The translations under genes were made by a program, and so were the position numbers. Of a stretch of DNA of 64,000 bases, positions 54,608 to 62,475 are shown piece by piece. Position 1 is the first letter of the stretch. Every line of letters begins with the position of its first letter. The DNA is taken from assembly GCA_023395595.1 (NCBI GenBank), contig JAEWYO010000037.1, forward strand, positions 16,679 to 80,678, read 5' to 3'. The DNA is from Bacillota bacterium (GTDB lineage Bacteria; Bacillota; Clostridia; Christensenellales; CAG-138). The notes below the pieces were generated by a model. The model made no database searches. It saw nothing but the letters and a program-made list of their open reading frames with translations, and was not told the origin of the DNA.

Positions 54608-55031
54608 TGCAAAGCTGGAAAATGCGTTGGCTTTTCCAACTTAACTGCTGATTTCGAAGCTAATAAGCTTTGTTTCGCGCATACATGAAAACATGTATTG
54701 TCGTTTCGGCATGATTGATAAACCAACATCCGGAACTCGGTGCTGGATGTTGTCAGATCAGCGGTCATGATAATGGAGAGTTATTTGCTTAAATGATGTA
54801 TCTCCATAACAATAGATTTACAATATGTTGCACCGTGTTACAGTAGTAATGCAGATGGGATGCAACCATCGTACTTGTGGAAGAATGCGGGAAGATCATT
54901 CGCCGCGTCAGGGTCTAAGCGTTGATACACACTCGCGGCACTGAAATCTTGGCGAATACTTAAAACACAAACTCGCGTCAAGACTTTTTTGTGTATATGG
55001 ATTCCTTTCATTTACAACTACATTGCAATGT
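54608..55031. other. Convergent intergenic region with hairpin
   Basis: 424 bases between convergent genes. CAACATCC (54724-54731) pairs perfectly with GGATGTTG (54745-54752); there is no T-run. It may be a shared transcription end. No gene is visible. Confidence 0.45.
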
Positions 55032-57125
55032 TTAAAAACCTTCGTTACTACGAGTATCTTGATGAATACTCTCCTTTTGTTCAGGTAGTCTTTTAGTAAT
55101 TAACGCAGAAGTCTTCTTATTAGTTCGCAATCCGATCAGCCAACGTAGTGTGAAAATAATGCTAAGTTGCCAGAATGCAAGAATCAATGGATAAGCGCCA
55201 GCCAAATAGGCGGGAAAAAGAGCAGGGTATGCGGCTACGTGCGTATACGCAACGCCGCCGATAAGAATCAGCGCAGAAAACAAAACAGCGGATGAGAACA
55301 GCCATGTATCCCAAATCAGTGTGCCTCGGCGACGTATACCCTCAAACAATAATCCCACAGTCAACAAGATCCAGCAGATCAATCCGAGCAATGTCAATGG
55401 AAGAGTGCACACATGATATATCTCGTTGATATAGTTAAGTATGCTGGTGGAAACATTAGCTTCCATTGTTCCTTTATCTGCTATCGTTTCTATCGTGCAG
55501 TTCTCAATGAATGCAACGAATCCCTCTCCGGAAATGCTTGAGGTGTCTTCCGATAGAACTTCACGGGCGATCTCAAGTCCGTTGGCTGTAACGATAAGAT
55601 AAATATCCTCCGGCTCGTCAAGTTCCACACGCGCTTCAAAGCGACTTGTTTTCGCATTAAGAAGATTTTGCCCGTTTGATAAAAATTGTTCATATATGTC
55701 ATCACTGCCCTCTCTCACGAGTGGAACTAAAGACTGTTGATTTTTTGTGAAGATAGCCATGTTTACTAGAACTTTATCGTCCAGTGAAACAATCCAACCA
55801 TTCAACGTGCATCTGATACGAGCAGGATGAATAGCGAAATTATGCGTTAATAATTCAATGCTTCGAATGCCATCTGGCCCTCCCAAACTCTCTATTGGAT
55901 AAATCTGATCATTGACATTTGAGGCTGCCATAAGGAACCCATTAGCCACTGCTTCAGGAAATTGTTTCCAGTATCGCTCTTTCCATGGGCTAACCAGCGA
56001 GGTGGATAATACCGCCCCCTCCTTACGAGGCAGCAGACCATCATCTAGGGCGGCGTTAATTTCTGTAGCGGCACGGGCGCAGTACTCTTCCATCTTGGCT
56101 GCACTGTTCCCATAACCTGCAGTCTCAATCAAGTCCCGCAAACACCACATAAAGTGAGCGTCGCAAAGGTTGCCGCCGCTCTCCGGGCAATAAGTACTCC
56201 AACCGTTACCATTTAGATTCACAGAAAAGTATTTTTCCAGTTCAGCAAAGGACGGACTGACTTTATAAAGCTTCTCCAAGGTACTATTGGGCACGGTGAC
56301 ATGCTCTACATCTTCATCCGATTCGACAGAATAAATAGCTTTGATTAACCTTGGAAAGTTGCCTTCAGAGAATTCGATTCGCGTGAACGTCCCATAGTGG
56401 GCAAAATTGATCGCTTTTATTGTGGTGTTGAGCAGAAAGAGTACTGCGAGAGGTATAAATGCAACCAACATACCAGTGCAAAGCATTTTTTTACCAGCGC
56501 GTCGGTTCTCAATGAATAATGTAATAATAACTAGCAGACAGCACATAAAAACGAATGGCATTATCCAAATTGAATCTTCGCGGATATTCCAAAACAACCC
56601 TAGTGCCAACCCAGCTCCCAAAGACCATAGTAAAGCACTCTTTTTACCGCGGCGAGCATACATGCCGAACATTAGTGCAAAAACCAGCAGCACAAAAGAG
56701 GGGATAATACTAAAGCGATAAATTCTCATATAGGACTGTATATCTGCATTAATCGGGCAAAAAAATAAAATGGAGAACACAACGGCGCGGATCCAGTTTT
56801 TGCCCAAATATGGACTCAGCACCCACACGAAAAAGGCACAGCTCATCCCGTAAAGCAAGGTGGTAGCAACATTTATCGGTGTTCCGATTATGAAATTCGC
56901 GGCTAGAAATAGCGGATAGGTAATTCCTTTGACCAAAGTATCCTGATTATATGTGCCAAGCCACTGGAATTTTAAAAGCTGCGAAGCCAGCCAAGCTTGC
57001 AACATGTCGTCGCGGCCGGAAGATCCGATTACATATATTGGCGTATGTGCAGCGAGAATTAGTTTAAAGAACACGAGTAGTACAATATACATCCTTAACG
57101 GGTGTCTTTTTATTGCGTTGAGCAT
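55032..57125 (-). CDS. Large polytopic membrane protein (possible GT-C glycosyltransferase)
   Basis: A 697-residue protein. About nine membrane spans lie in the first 240 residues, a ~320-residue soluble region follows (about 245-560), and four more spans lie near the C terminus. GRDDMLQAWLASQLL after the first span resembles the acidic motif of GT-C / family 39-like enzymes that use lipid-linked sugars. The external domain is unfamiliar. I chose ATG 57125 because CAGGAGG ends just before the in-frame ATG at 57131, too close to use it well. It may act with the GT2 enzyme convergent to it. Confidence 0.7.
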   Translation of the reverse strand: MLNAIKRHPLRMYIVLLVFFKLILAAHTPIYVIGSSGRDDMLQAWLASQLLKFQWLGTYNQDTLVKGITYPLFLAANFIIGTPINVATTLLYGMSCAFFVWVLSPYLGKNWIRAVVFSILFFCPINADIQSYMRIYRFSIIPSFVLLVFALMFGMYARRGKKSALLWSLGAGLALGLFWNIREDSIWIMPFVFMCCLLVIITLFIENRRAGKKMLCTGMLVAFIPLAVLFLLNTTIKAINFAHYGTFTRIEFSEGNFPRLIKAIYSVESDEDVEHVTVPNSTLEKLYKVSPSFAELEKYFSVNLNGNGWSTYCPESGGNLCDAHFMWCLRDLIETAGYGNSAAKMEEYCARAATEINAALDDGLLPRKEGAVLSTSLVSPWKERYWKQFPEAVANGFLMAASNVNDQIYPIESLGGPDGIRSIELLTHNFAIHPARIRCTLNGWIVSLDDKVLVNMAIFTKNQQSLVPLVREGSDDIYEQFLSNGQNLLNAKTSRFEARVELDEPEDIYLIVTANGLEIAREVLSEDTSSISGEGFVAFIENCTIETIADKGTMEANVSTSILNYINEIYHVCTLPLTLLGLICWILLTVGLLFEGIRRRGTLIWDTWLFSSAVLFSALILIGGVAYTHVAAYPALFPAYLAGAYPLILAFWQLSIIFTLRWLIGLRTNKKTSALITKRLPEQKESIHQDTRSNEGF

Positions 57126-57379
57126 AACCATCCTCCTGCCGCCTTGGGATACATGATTTTATTTAGAAAAATCTGATTGTCCAAATGATCTATATCAAAA
57201 GAAGAAATTCACATCTTCTAAATATATCGCTAATTTGCTAAACCAACACAGCACAACTGCGAGATAAGAAAACATGTTGAATATAAAAATACGAAGGCAA
57301 TGTATCATTTGAGTTTTGTCTCCCAATCCCGTTTGCCCCGAAGTCAATCGTGGATACTCTCTGTAAAAACAACTTCACA

Positions 57380-57408
57380 ATTATACTATTATAAGAATTT
57401 ATTGTAAA
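57380..57408 (-). promoter_or_regulatory. Promoter of polytopic membrane protein gene
   Basis: On the - strand: TTTACA (57408-57403), 17 bases, TATAAT (57385-57380). The predicted 5' untranslated region is about 240 bases long, unusually long for this window. Confidence 0.65.
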
Positions 57409-57954
57409 AAAAGCAACGCTATACGCTTACCCTCGAAAACCGGACCAACTACTGCGAAAGGAACAAATGAGGCATCCCCCCCTAGGAGTAGTCCAGACTC
57501 AATGAGTATAACGATGTTCAGACGGCTTCAGAGTATGTTTTTAAGACAAATTCGGTCGGTGTTAGAATTTGCGCACTGTGCGGGCACAACCCGCTAAGTT
57601 GATTACACTATATTGTGTACGTTTCTGCGTCGGATTCCTCCATATTGAATGAGTGACGATGCATGTTCGTGTCAACGCCAAGCTCCCAATATACGTTTAT
57701 TTATCATCTCATGACCGATGATGGATATATACGATGTTAAGACATTTGACAACGTTAGTTACAGTAACACGTTTGCTCCAAACCCACCCGTAAACACAAA
57801 AATGTTTGCATTTGGATGCGTTAGCTCCATGTTCGCCGGTCGAACAAAATGTGTTTAAAACGCTAGTTATTAGGATAGATCACTTTTCTGAATTGCAGTT
57901 GTTTTTCATATGATATATATTGTAATATTAAACGATGTGATAGTGCAAATACTT
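57409..57954. other. Intergenic region with repeat copy
   Basis: About 545 bases without a gene. It holds copy 1 of a dispersed repeat at 57780-57845 and, near its right end, A+T-rich sequence that probably contains the promoter of the next operon (TGATATATATTGTAATATT around 57911-57930). Confidence 0.45.
57780..57845 (+). repeat. Dispersed intergenic repeat, copy 1
   Basis: Its first 34 bases match copy 3 (62216-62249) with about five differences, and 57798-57834 match copy 2 (59963-59999) with about seven. The end folds as GTTCG-CCGGT-CGAAC. Confidence 0.55.
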
Positions 57955-57970
57955 ATTAGTGCACACTAAT
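57955..57970. promoter_or_regulatory. Palindrome upstream of unknown operon
   Basis: ATTAGTG-CA-CACTAAT is a perfect palindrome ending 20 bases before the ATG at 57991 and overlapping a second TAGTGCA motif 17 bases upstream. It may bind a dimeric repressor or form an mRNA hairpin. Confidence 0.45.
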
Positions 57971-57990
57971 GAATCGTGAGGATCACTTAA

Positions 57991-58563
57991 ATGGAGCTAA
58001 TCCAAAATATAACTGACGCAATATTAATCACAATAATAACAAATATTATTATTGCAACCATTTTTTTTATTTTAAAATTCGTTGTTTCGAGAATAATGAC
58101 AAGCAAGAAGCAAGACAATTTTCCAGGTATATACAAATGTACTTATAAAACTTGGGTAAAACAAGATGGGTCACAGAAAACATTTCACGAGATTATATAT
58201 ATTATAAAATTTAATTCGAAATATTACGGTTACTTGCTAGAACGTAAGGAAGGACCAAATACATTAAAGATTGTGAAACCTATCTTTAGATTAGAGGGCA
58301 AGAGACATGATGAAGATCTCTACATAGGCTTCTGGCTACATCCTGATAAGATTGACAGGAGGAGCGGTGGGTTCACTCTACATATTGAACCGCGAGGAGA
58401 TGATTATAATGGCTGTTGGTCCGGATGGGATCGTAAACGCGGTATGATCAACAATGGAACATGGAATTGGCGAAGGTCAAAAAAGCAAATAACCTTTTTC
58501 CAATTCATACTAATGAATATGAGGATTACAAATTATGACAATATCGCAAACAGCACTAAATAA
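57991..58563 (+). CDS. Membrane-anchored beta-rich protein, unknown
   Basis: A 190-residue protein with one strong N-terminal membrane segment (ILITIITNIIIATIFFILKFV), a short basic linker and a beta-rich cytosolic domain (about 45-165) with many aromatic and Gly residues (FPGIYKCTYKTWVKQDG; YNGCWSGWDRKRG). The layout recalls small membrane-tethered beta-barrel sensors, but no CD-NTase or known partner is nearby and I cannot assign a family. GTGAGGATC precedes the ATG. It overlaps the methyltransferase gene by 29 bases, so it is the first gene of a coupled operon. Confidence 0.7.
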   Translation: MELIQNITDAILITIITNIIIATIFFILKFVVSRIMTSKKQDNFPGIYKCTYKTWVKQDGSQKTFHEIIYIIKFNSKYYGYLLERKEGPNTLKIVKPIFRLEGKRHDEDLYIGFWLHPDKIDRRSGGFTLHIEPRGDDYNGCWSGWDRKRGMINNGTWNWRRSKKQITFFQFILMNMRITNYDNIANSTK

Positions 58564-59206
58564 GAAAAACGAGGAATACTTATTTAGAAACAGTATGGGT
58601 AACAATGATGACACAGAGTTTGTTTTTCAGAGCGCATATAGGTTTGACGAACCATATATGCAAATTTCTAAACTACAGGCAAAGACCTTACAAGGGGTTA
58701 TTAAATGTAATAATATTCACAAAATACTTGAAGTTGGAACATTTGTTGGGTATAGTGGGATTTCATTCTTAAAGGTATTACCTGAAGGCGGTGAAGTTAA
58801 CACTATTGAGATAAACAATGATTTTTTTACTCAAGCCGTGAAGAATTTATCACAATACAATTCACTATATAAACCTAAAGCAATAATGAATATATTATTT
58901 GGTGATGCAAAATTAGTAATTCCAAAGCATATTCAATTAATCAAAGATTCTGACATGATTTTCCTAGATGGAGATAAGTTAAACTATACGTTCTACGTGA
59001 AGCTATTTCAACAACACATGAAGGTTGGAGCATTTTTAATCATTGACAATACGCTTTTTAAGGGGAACGTTGCCAAAGCGAGACAGAACGAATATGCAGC
59101 AGCAATTGATAAAGCAATTATCTATCTCAAAGAATGCAATACATTTTCTTTCTATTTTGTACCAATTGGTGATTGTATGCTGATTGCAAGGAAGGGCGAG
59201 TTATGA
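58535..59206 (+). CDS. Class I O-methyltransferase (catechol/caffeoyl-CoA type)
   Basis: A 223-residue methyltransferase. The S-adenosylmethionine motif is ILEVGTFVGYSGISFL near residue 68, the acidic motif is NTIEINNDFF, then MIFLDGDKLNY and LIIDNTLFKG, where the D...DN metal-binding residues of the divalent-cation O-methyltransferase family sit. Such enzymes methylate hydroxyls of small molecules. It overlaps the preceding gene by 29 bases and the kinase by four (ATGA), so its substrate is probably linked to the kinase product. Confidence 0.85.
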   Translation: MTISQTALNKKNEEYLFRNSMGNNDDTEFVFQSAYRFDEPYMQISKLQAKTLQGVIKCNNIHKILEVGTFVGYSGISFLKVLPEGGEVNTIEINNDFFTQAVKNLSQYNSLYKPKAIMNILFGDAKLVIPKHIQLIKDSDMIFLDGDKLNYTFYVKLFQQHMKVGAFLIIDNTLFKGNVAKARQNEYAAAIDKAIIYLKECNTFSFYFVPIGDCMLIARKGEL

Positions 59207-59895
59207 GATTCCTGTTAAAGCTAAGTGGCGAACTTTTCGGAAGTTTACGCGAAGGTGATTTTAATCGGATCGAGAATGTTTGTTTTGAGATTACACAAGC
59301 ACAGAGGGAGCAATCAGATTTAGAGATATCGATAGTGTTAGGCGGGGGCAACTTATGGCGGGGAAGAGATAAAAGAATTGAAGACGAGCTAATTTCAAAT
59401 AATATTGGAAGTTCTGCAACAATAATAAATGCATTGTTGCTGTCGTCTATAATGAACAAGCATGAAATAAAGAATAAATTGGTGTCAGCAATTCCTTTCG
59501 ATATTATGGATCAATATAGACCGGATAATGCCCGCGCCCTGATGAGTAATGGTTATATTGTTATTATTGCATGTGGTCTCGGGATTCCTTTTTTTACATC
59601 TGATACAGCCGCTGCTGTCCGCGGAAAGGAACTTGAAGTCGATAGGATATTGAAAGCAACTAATGTCGATGGTGTTTTTCCAGATGATATTTTGAATGCG
59701 AATGCTGAGATTTTGCCGCATACGACGTTTAGCGATCTTCTATCAAAGTCAAGCACGATTATTGATTTAACTGCTGCTGCGTTTTGTAAAACGCATTCGA
59801 TGGAAATGAATGTGTACAACGGTTTTGTAGACGGAAACACATATCGCGTGCTACGCGGTCATAACATAGGAACATTAATTACTAATTTGTACTAA
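59203..59895 (+). CDS. Divergent UMP-kinase paralogue (amino acid kinase family)
   Basis: A 230-residue protein clearly related to bacterial UMP kinase (PyrH): LLKLSGELFG at the start, VLGGGNLWRGR (residues 45-55), SAIPFD, GIPFFTSDTAAAVRGKELEVD and LKATNVDGVF, then an intact C-terminal region. The GDHMG-type motif, whose Asp contacts UMP, is replaced by NNIGSSAT (66-73). PyrH makes UDP from UMP; this copy lies in an accessory operon with a methyltransferase and is unlikely to be the housekeeping enzyme. Substrate may be a modified nucleotide or another phosphate. It starts in an ATGA overlap. Confidence 0.85.
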   Translation: MRFLLKLSGELFGSLREGDFNRIENVCFEITQAQREQSDLEISIVLGGGNLWRGRDKRIEDELISNNIGSSATIINALLLSSIMNKHEIKNKLVSAIPFDIMDQYRPDNARALMSNGYIVIIACGLGIPFFTSDTAAAVRGKELEVDRILKATNVDGVFPDDILNANAEILPHTTFSDLLSKSSTIIDLTAAAFCKTHSMEMNVYNGFVDGNTYRVLRGHNIGTLITNLY

Positions 59896-60103
59896 TATAT
59901 TCAATTACTAGATGGGGAGTTGCATATGATTCAAAACTAAAGTGCAACCATGTCCCTCTAAGAAATATGTTTGTATATAGATGCGTCAGCTCCGTGCTCT
60001 CGGAACGAGCAATATTCTTATCATGCAATTAAGCGCGGGTATAAGAACATTCAGTTTTGCATACTCATATGCTATCGTATTGTGTAATGATAGGAGAAGA
60101 GTG
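59896..60103. other. Gap between two accessory units, with repeat copy 2
   Basis: 208 bases containing copy 2 of the dispersed repeat. AGGAGAAGAG lies at 60091-60100 before the next ATG. No other gene is visible. Confidence 0.45.
59963..60010 (+). repeat. Dispersed intergenic repeat, copy 2
   Basis: AAATATGTTTG...GATGCGTCAGCTCC aligns with copy 1 and ends in GCTCT-CGGAA-CGAGC, where the hairpin of copy 1 (GTTCG-CCGGT-CGAAC) is kept with one compensated pair. Confidence 0.5.
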
Positions 60104-61162
60104 ATGGAGAAGAAATCCCCAAAGAAACGTAGTTTTAAGCAAGATATAGGCGCGAATGATACTTCGCCTAAACAGAATACAGTGCGTTCTGAGCACGATG
60201 CTGCTTTTGGAAAGGAGGAGAGAGAATTTTCTAAAAAGAAAAACCCAAAAAGAGGAATCAGCGTTGATGTCACCTCTCCTGAACTTAAAAGTGAGAGCAC
60301 TAAAAACGATGTGGTTTTGGGAAGCAAATCGATGGAGAAAAAATCCCAAAGTAAGAGAGACCGTGAAAAGAGAAACAATGTGAGTACCACCTCTCCTGAA
60401 CTATTTAGAGAGAGTGATAGAAATAATGATGATTCGAAAAATGAATCATCGGGGAAGAAAAAAACTTTTTTTTCACCTCATTTTATTGAAACAGCGGTAG
60501 GGTCTGCGATTGGTGCTGCAGTTGGTGCAATGATTACGTTGATTGGGGTTGCGTGGACGATTACCAATAACGTTGAAACAACGCAGTATGCATTCACGGC
60601 AGCAAAAATACCCTATATTGTGATGACAGAAGGAGGGGCGGTTTGGGAAATCAACTATGAAAGCCTTCAAAAAGAGTTGGAGCCTTTTTCAGAGTCTCTT
60701 GTCACTTTCTCTGTCGATGAGTTTTCTGAGGAAGTTGGGAAAATGGAATGCCGAATAGACTCGAAATTCTCTTTATACACAGTCTTAGATAAATATAAGT
60801 GTTATTACTGTAGGTTTGAAAACGTTGGTGAAGGTGCGATGTATAAAATGTATTTATCGACTGGAAACAACTATCAAGAGGCAGACTATGGCCAAGAATC
60901 TGAAAGTAAGGATCTTGAGGTTGATGGTTTTACCGATTCTTTTAGCGAATATATCCAGCCAGTAAGGGTTGGTGATTGTTTCTATCTGATTGTGAATATG
61001 AGCTACGCTCTCCCAAGGGATTCATATTGGTTTGATTTATATATTCATTATGAAGATATTTATAAGAACGAATACATACAGCCGGCCTTAGTGCATTTTG
61101 TACCAAAGGAGAGTTTTATTGAAGTGGTAATTGAAAGCGACGCTCAACGCGTCGAAAGCTAA
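60104..61162 (+). CDS. Single-span membrane protein with internal N-terminal repeats
   Basis: A 352-residue protein. The first ~125 residues are a hydrophilic, Lys/Ser-rich region built of about three degenerate 34-40-residue repeats sharing KK.PKR, TSPEL and a following ND segment. One membrane span follows (AVGSAIGAAVGAMITLIGVAWTI, about 130-155), then a ~190-residue beta-rich C-terminal domain. It should sit in the membrane with the repeat region on one side and the beta domain on the other. No known family. AGGAGAAG supports ATG 60104. The next gene starts two bases after its stop. Confidence 0.65.
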   Translation: MEKKSPKKRSFKQDIGANDTSPKQNTVRSEHDAAFGKEEREFSKKKNPKRGISVDVTSPELKSESTKNDVVLGSKSMEKKSQSKRDREKRNNVSTTSPELFRESDRNNDDSKNESSGKKKTFFSPHFIETAVGSAIGAAVGAMITLIGVAWTITNNVETTQYAFTAAKIPYIVMTEGGAVWEINYESLQKELEPFSESLVTFSVDEFSEEVGKMECRIDSKFSLYTVLDKYKCYYCRFENVGEGAMYKMYLSTGNNYQEADYGQESESKDLEVDGFTDSFSEYIQPVRVGDCFYLIVNMSYALPRDSYWFDLYIHYEDIYKNEYIQPALVHFVPKESFIEVVIESDAQRVES

Positions 61163-61164
61163 AG

Positions 61165-62088
61165 ATGAAAGGGTTCTTGAGAAAACAAAAGACTTCTTGG
61201 CCGGATTCTCCGTTTAAAACGGTGATTGTTTTTATTCTTTTCTATTGCCTAAGTGTTGGATTAGGGGTGGTTGCGACTCTTATACTGAGTCTCGTAGCAA
61301 ATGTAATTTGGGAGAATTTTATAACAATCGAGTGGGCAGCTGTTCTTCAAAGAGCTTCTTTTAACTTTGCAGCCACTATTGTACTAGCTCTGTTTTATAA
61401 CTTCATACGAAAGAAGCAAAAACAATTCGGATCGTTAGGTACTGGAGTGTGGACAGTAGATATTTTCTCCTTCATTGCAGCTTTATCGTTTGTTGGCATA
61501 TACATAATTCAAAACAAATGCTACAACACCCCTTTGCTAATTATGGCAAATGCGACCTTGGAATTAAGCCAAATAATGATTAGTGTCATTCCGGTTGCCG
61601 TTATATTCCCGATATTTCAAAAAAAGTACGGGTTTTATAAAGGTATTAGTTACGTAATTTTACTCTCGATATTGCTTTTCAATTTGTTCCCATTTTATAA
61701 GATATTTATAGAATCGAGCACTTACGAAATGGCTGAGGAATTCCTCGCCCAAGCTGAGAATTTAACATATAACATTTATTCAACCCTTGTAGTAATAACG
61801 TTATTGTTTCTATTTCGTGGGAAGCTTTTTTTAGTAGCACTAGTGAACAGTTCAACAACCATGTTGTTACAATATCTGTTTATCGGCATAATCTGGGAAG
61901 TAATAAAACCAGAATTTGGTATATGGCCAAGACCTCAACGTTGGTTTGCCCTAAATACAGTATATTTTCTGATAAGTTGTGCCTGCATTGCGTACCTTGC
62001 CATCATTCATCGAAAGAGGAGATACTCTGGCTTTTTACCTGATAAAGAATGCAGTGAAGAGAAAGACACTAATGCTATAAAAATATAG
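61165..62088 (+). CDS. Polytopic membrane protein, unknown
   Basis: A 307-residue protein with about seven to eight membrane spans (first TVIVFILFYCLSVGLGVVATLIL; last VYFLISCACIAYLAIIH) and charged ends. No transporter or enzyme motif is recognisable. It lies two bases after the repeat-containing membrane protein, so the two are probably co-translated and may form one complex. No ribosome-binding site stands out, consistent with coupling. Confidence 0.65.
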   Translation: MKGFLRKQKTSWPDSPFKTVIVFILFYCLSVGLGVVATLILSLVANVIWENFITIEWAAVLQRASFNFAATIVLALFYNFIRKKQKQFGSLGTGVWTVDIFSFIAALSFVGIYIIQNKCYNTPLLIMANATLELSQIMISVIPVAVIFPIFQKKYGFYKGISYVILLSILLFNLFPFYKIFIESSTYEMAEEFLAQAENLTYNIYSTLVVITLLFLFRGKLFLVALVNSSTTMLLQYLFIGIIWEVIKPEFGIWPRPQRWFALNTVYFLISCACIAYLAIIHRKRRYSGFLPDKECSEEKDTNAIKI

Positions 62089-62215
62089 CACCTGCTAGTT
62101 ATATGCATTATGTAGTTAAATCAAACAAGTGAACACAGCGTATAGTGAGCAAAATCAAAATTGCAAGAAAAGACGAATTGCTATAACAATGAACTTATAG
62201 CACTATAGTCACTTT

Positions 62216-62251
62216 AAACCCACCCATAAATACGAATATGTTTTCATTTTT
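62216..62251 (+). repeat. Dispersed intergenic repeat, copy 3
   Basis: AAACCCACCC...ATGTTTTCATTT matches copy 1 at 57780-57813; it lacks the hairpin-forming right half. Confidence 0.5.
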
Positions 62252-62297
62252 GGTCAGCAAGACAAGAGAGAATCGAAGCCCGTAAGAAATCACCACT

Positions 62298-62406
62298 GAG
62301 CGGCGATTTTCCGAGCCATGGTTGAGTCAAACGGGCGATTTACGACGCTTGGAATGCGAGCAAATGCGCCATCGTTTGCGATGCCCGATTCTCCCCGCCT
62401 CCACCA
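62298..62406 (+). pseudogene. Degenerate tRNA-Ser-like relic
   Basis: The stretch ends CGATTC-TCCCC-GCCTCCA-CCA, like the T-arm, acceptor 3' strand and CCA of a serine tRNA or tmRNA. CGC-TTGGAAT-GCG resembles an anticodon stem-loop with GGA, and CCGAGCCATGGTTGAG resembles a D-arm. The 5' side (GAGCGGCG) pairs poorly and several stems are broken, so it is unlikely to work. It may be a decayed tRNA or an integration-site remnant. Confidence 0.3.
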
Positions 62407-62475
62407 AAAACAAAGCAGACCCGACTGTAATGTGTCAAGAAAAACGGACAAGTAAAAAAGCTACACAAGCTGACT

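Larger units (their letters stand above)
62089..62425. other. Intergenic region before IS element
   Basis: About 340 bases with no gene. It contains repeat copy 3 and a tRNA-Ser-like relic immediately left of the insertion sequence. Confidence 0.5.

Noticed and set aside
57991..58563. Cap15-like CBASS effector
   Set aside because: Membrane anchor plus beta domain is suggestive, but only one span is visible and no CD-NTase gene is nearby.
59203..59895. Housekeeping pyrH
   Set aside because: Accessory context, coupling to a methyltransferase and a changed acceptor motif, and none of the usual tsf/frr neighbours.
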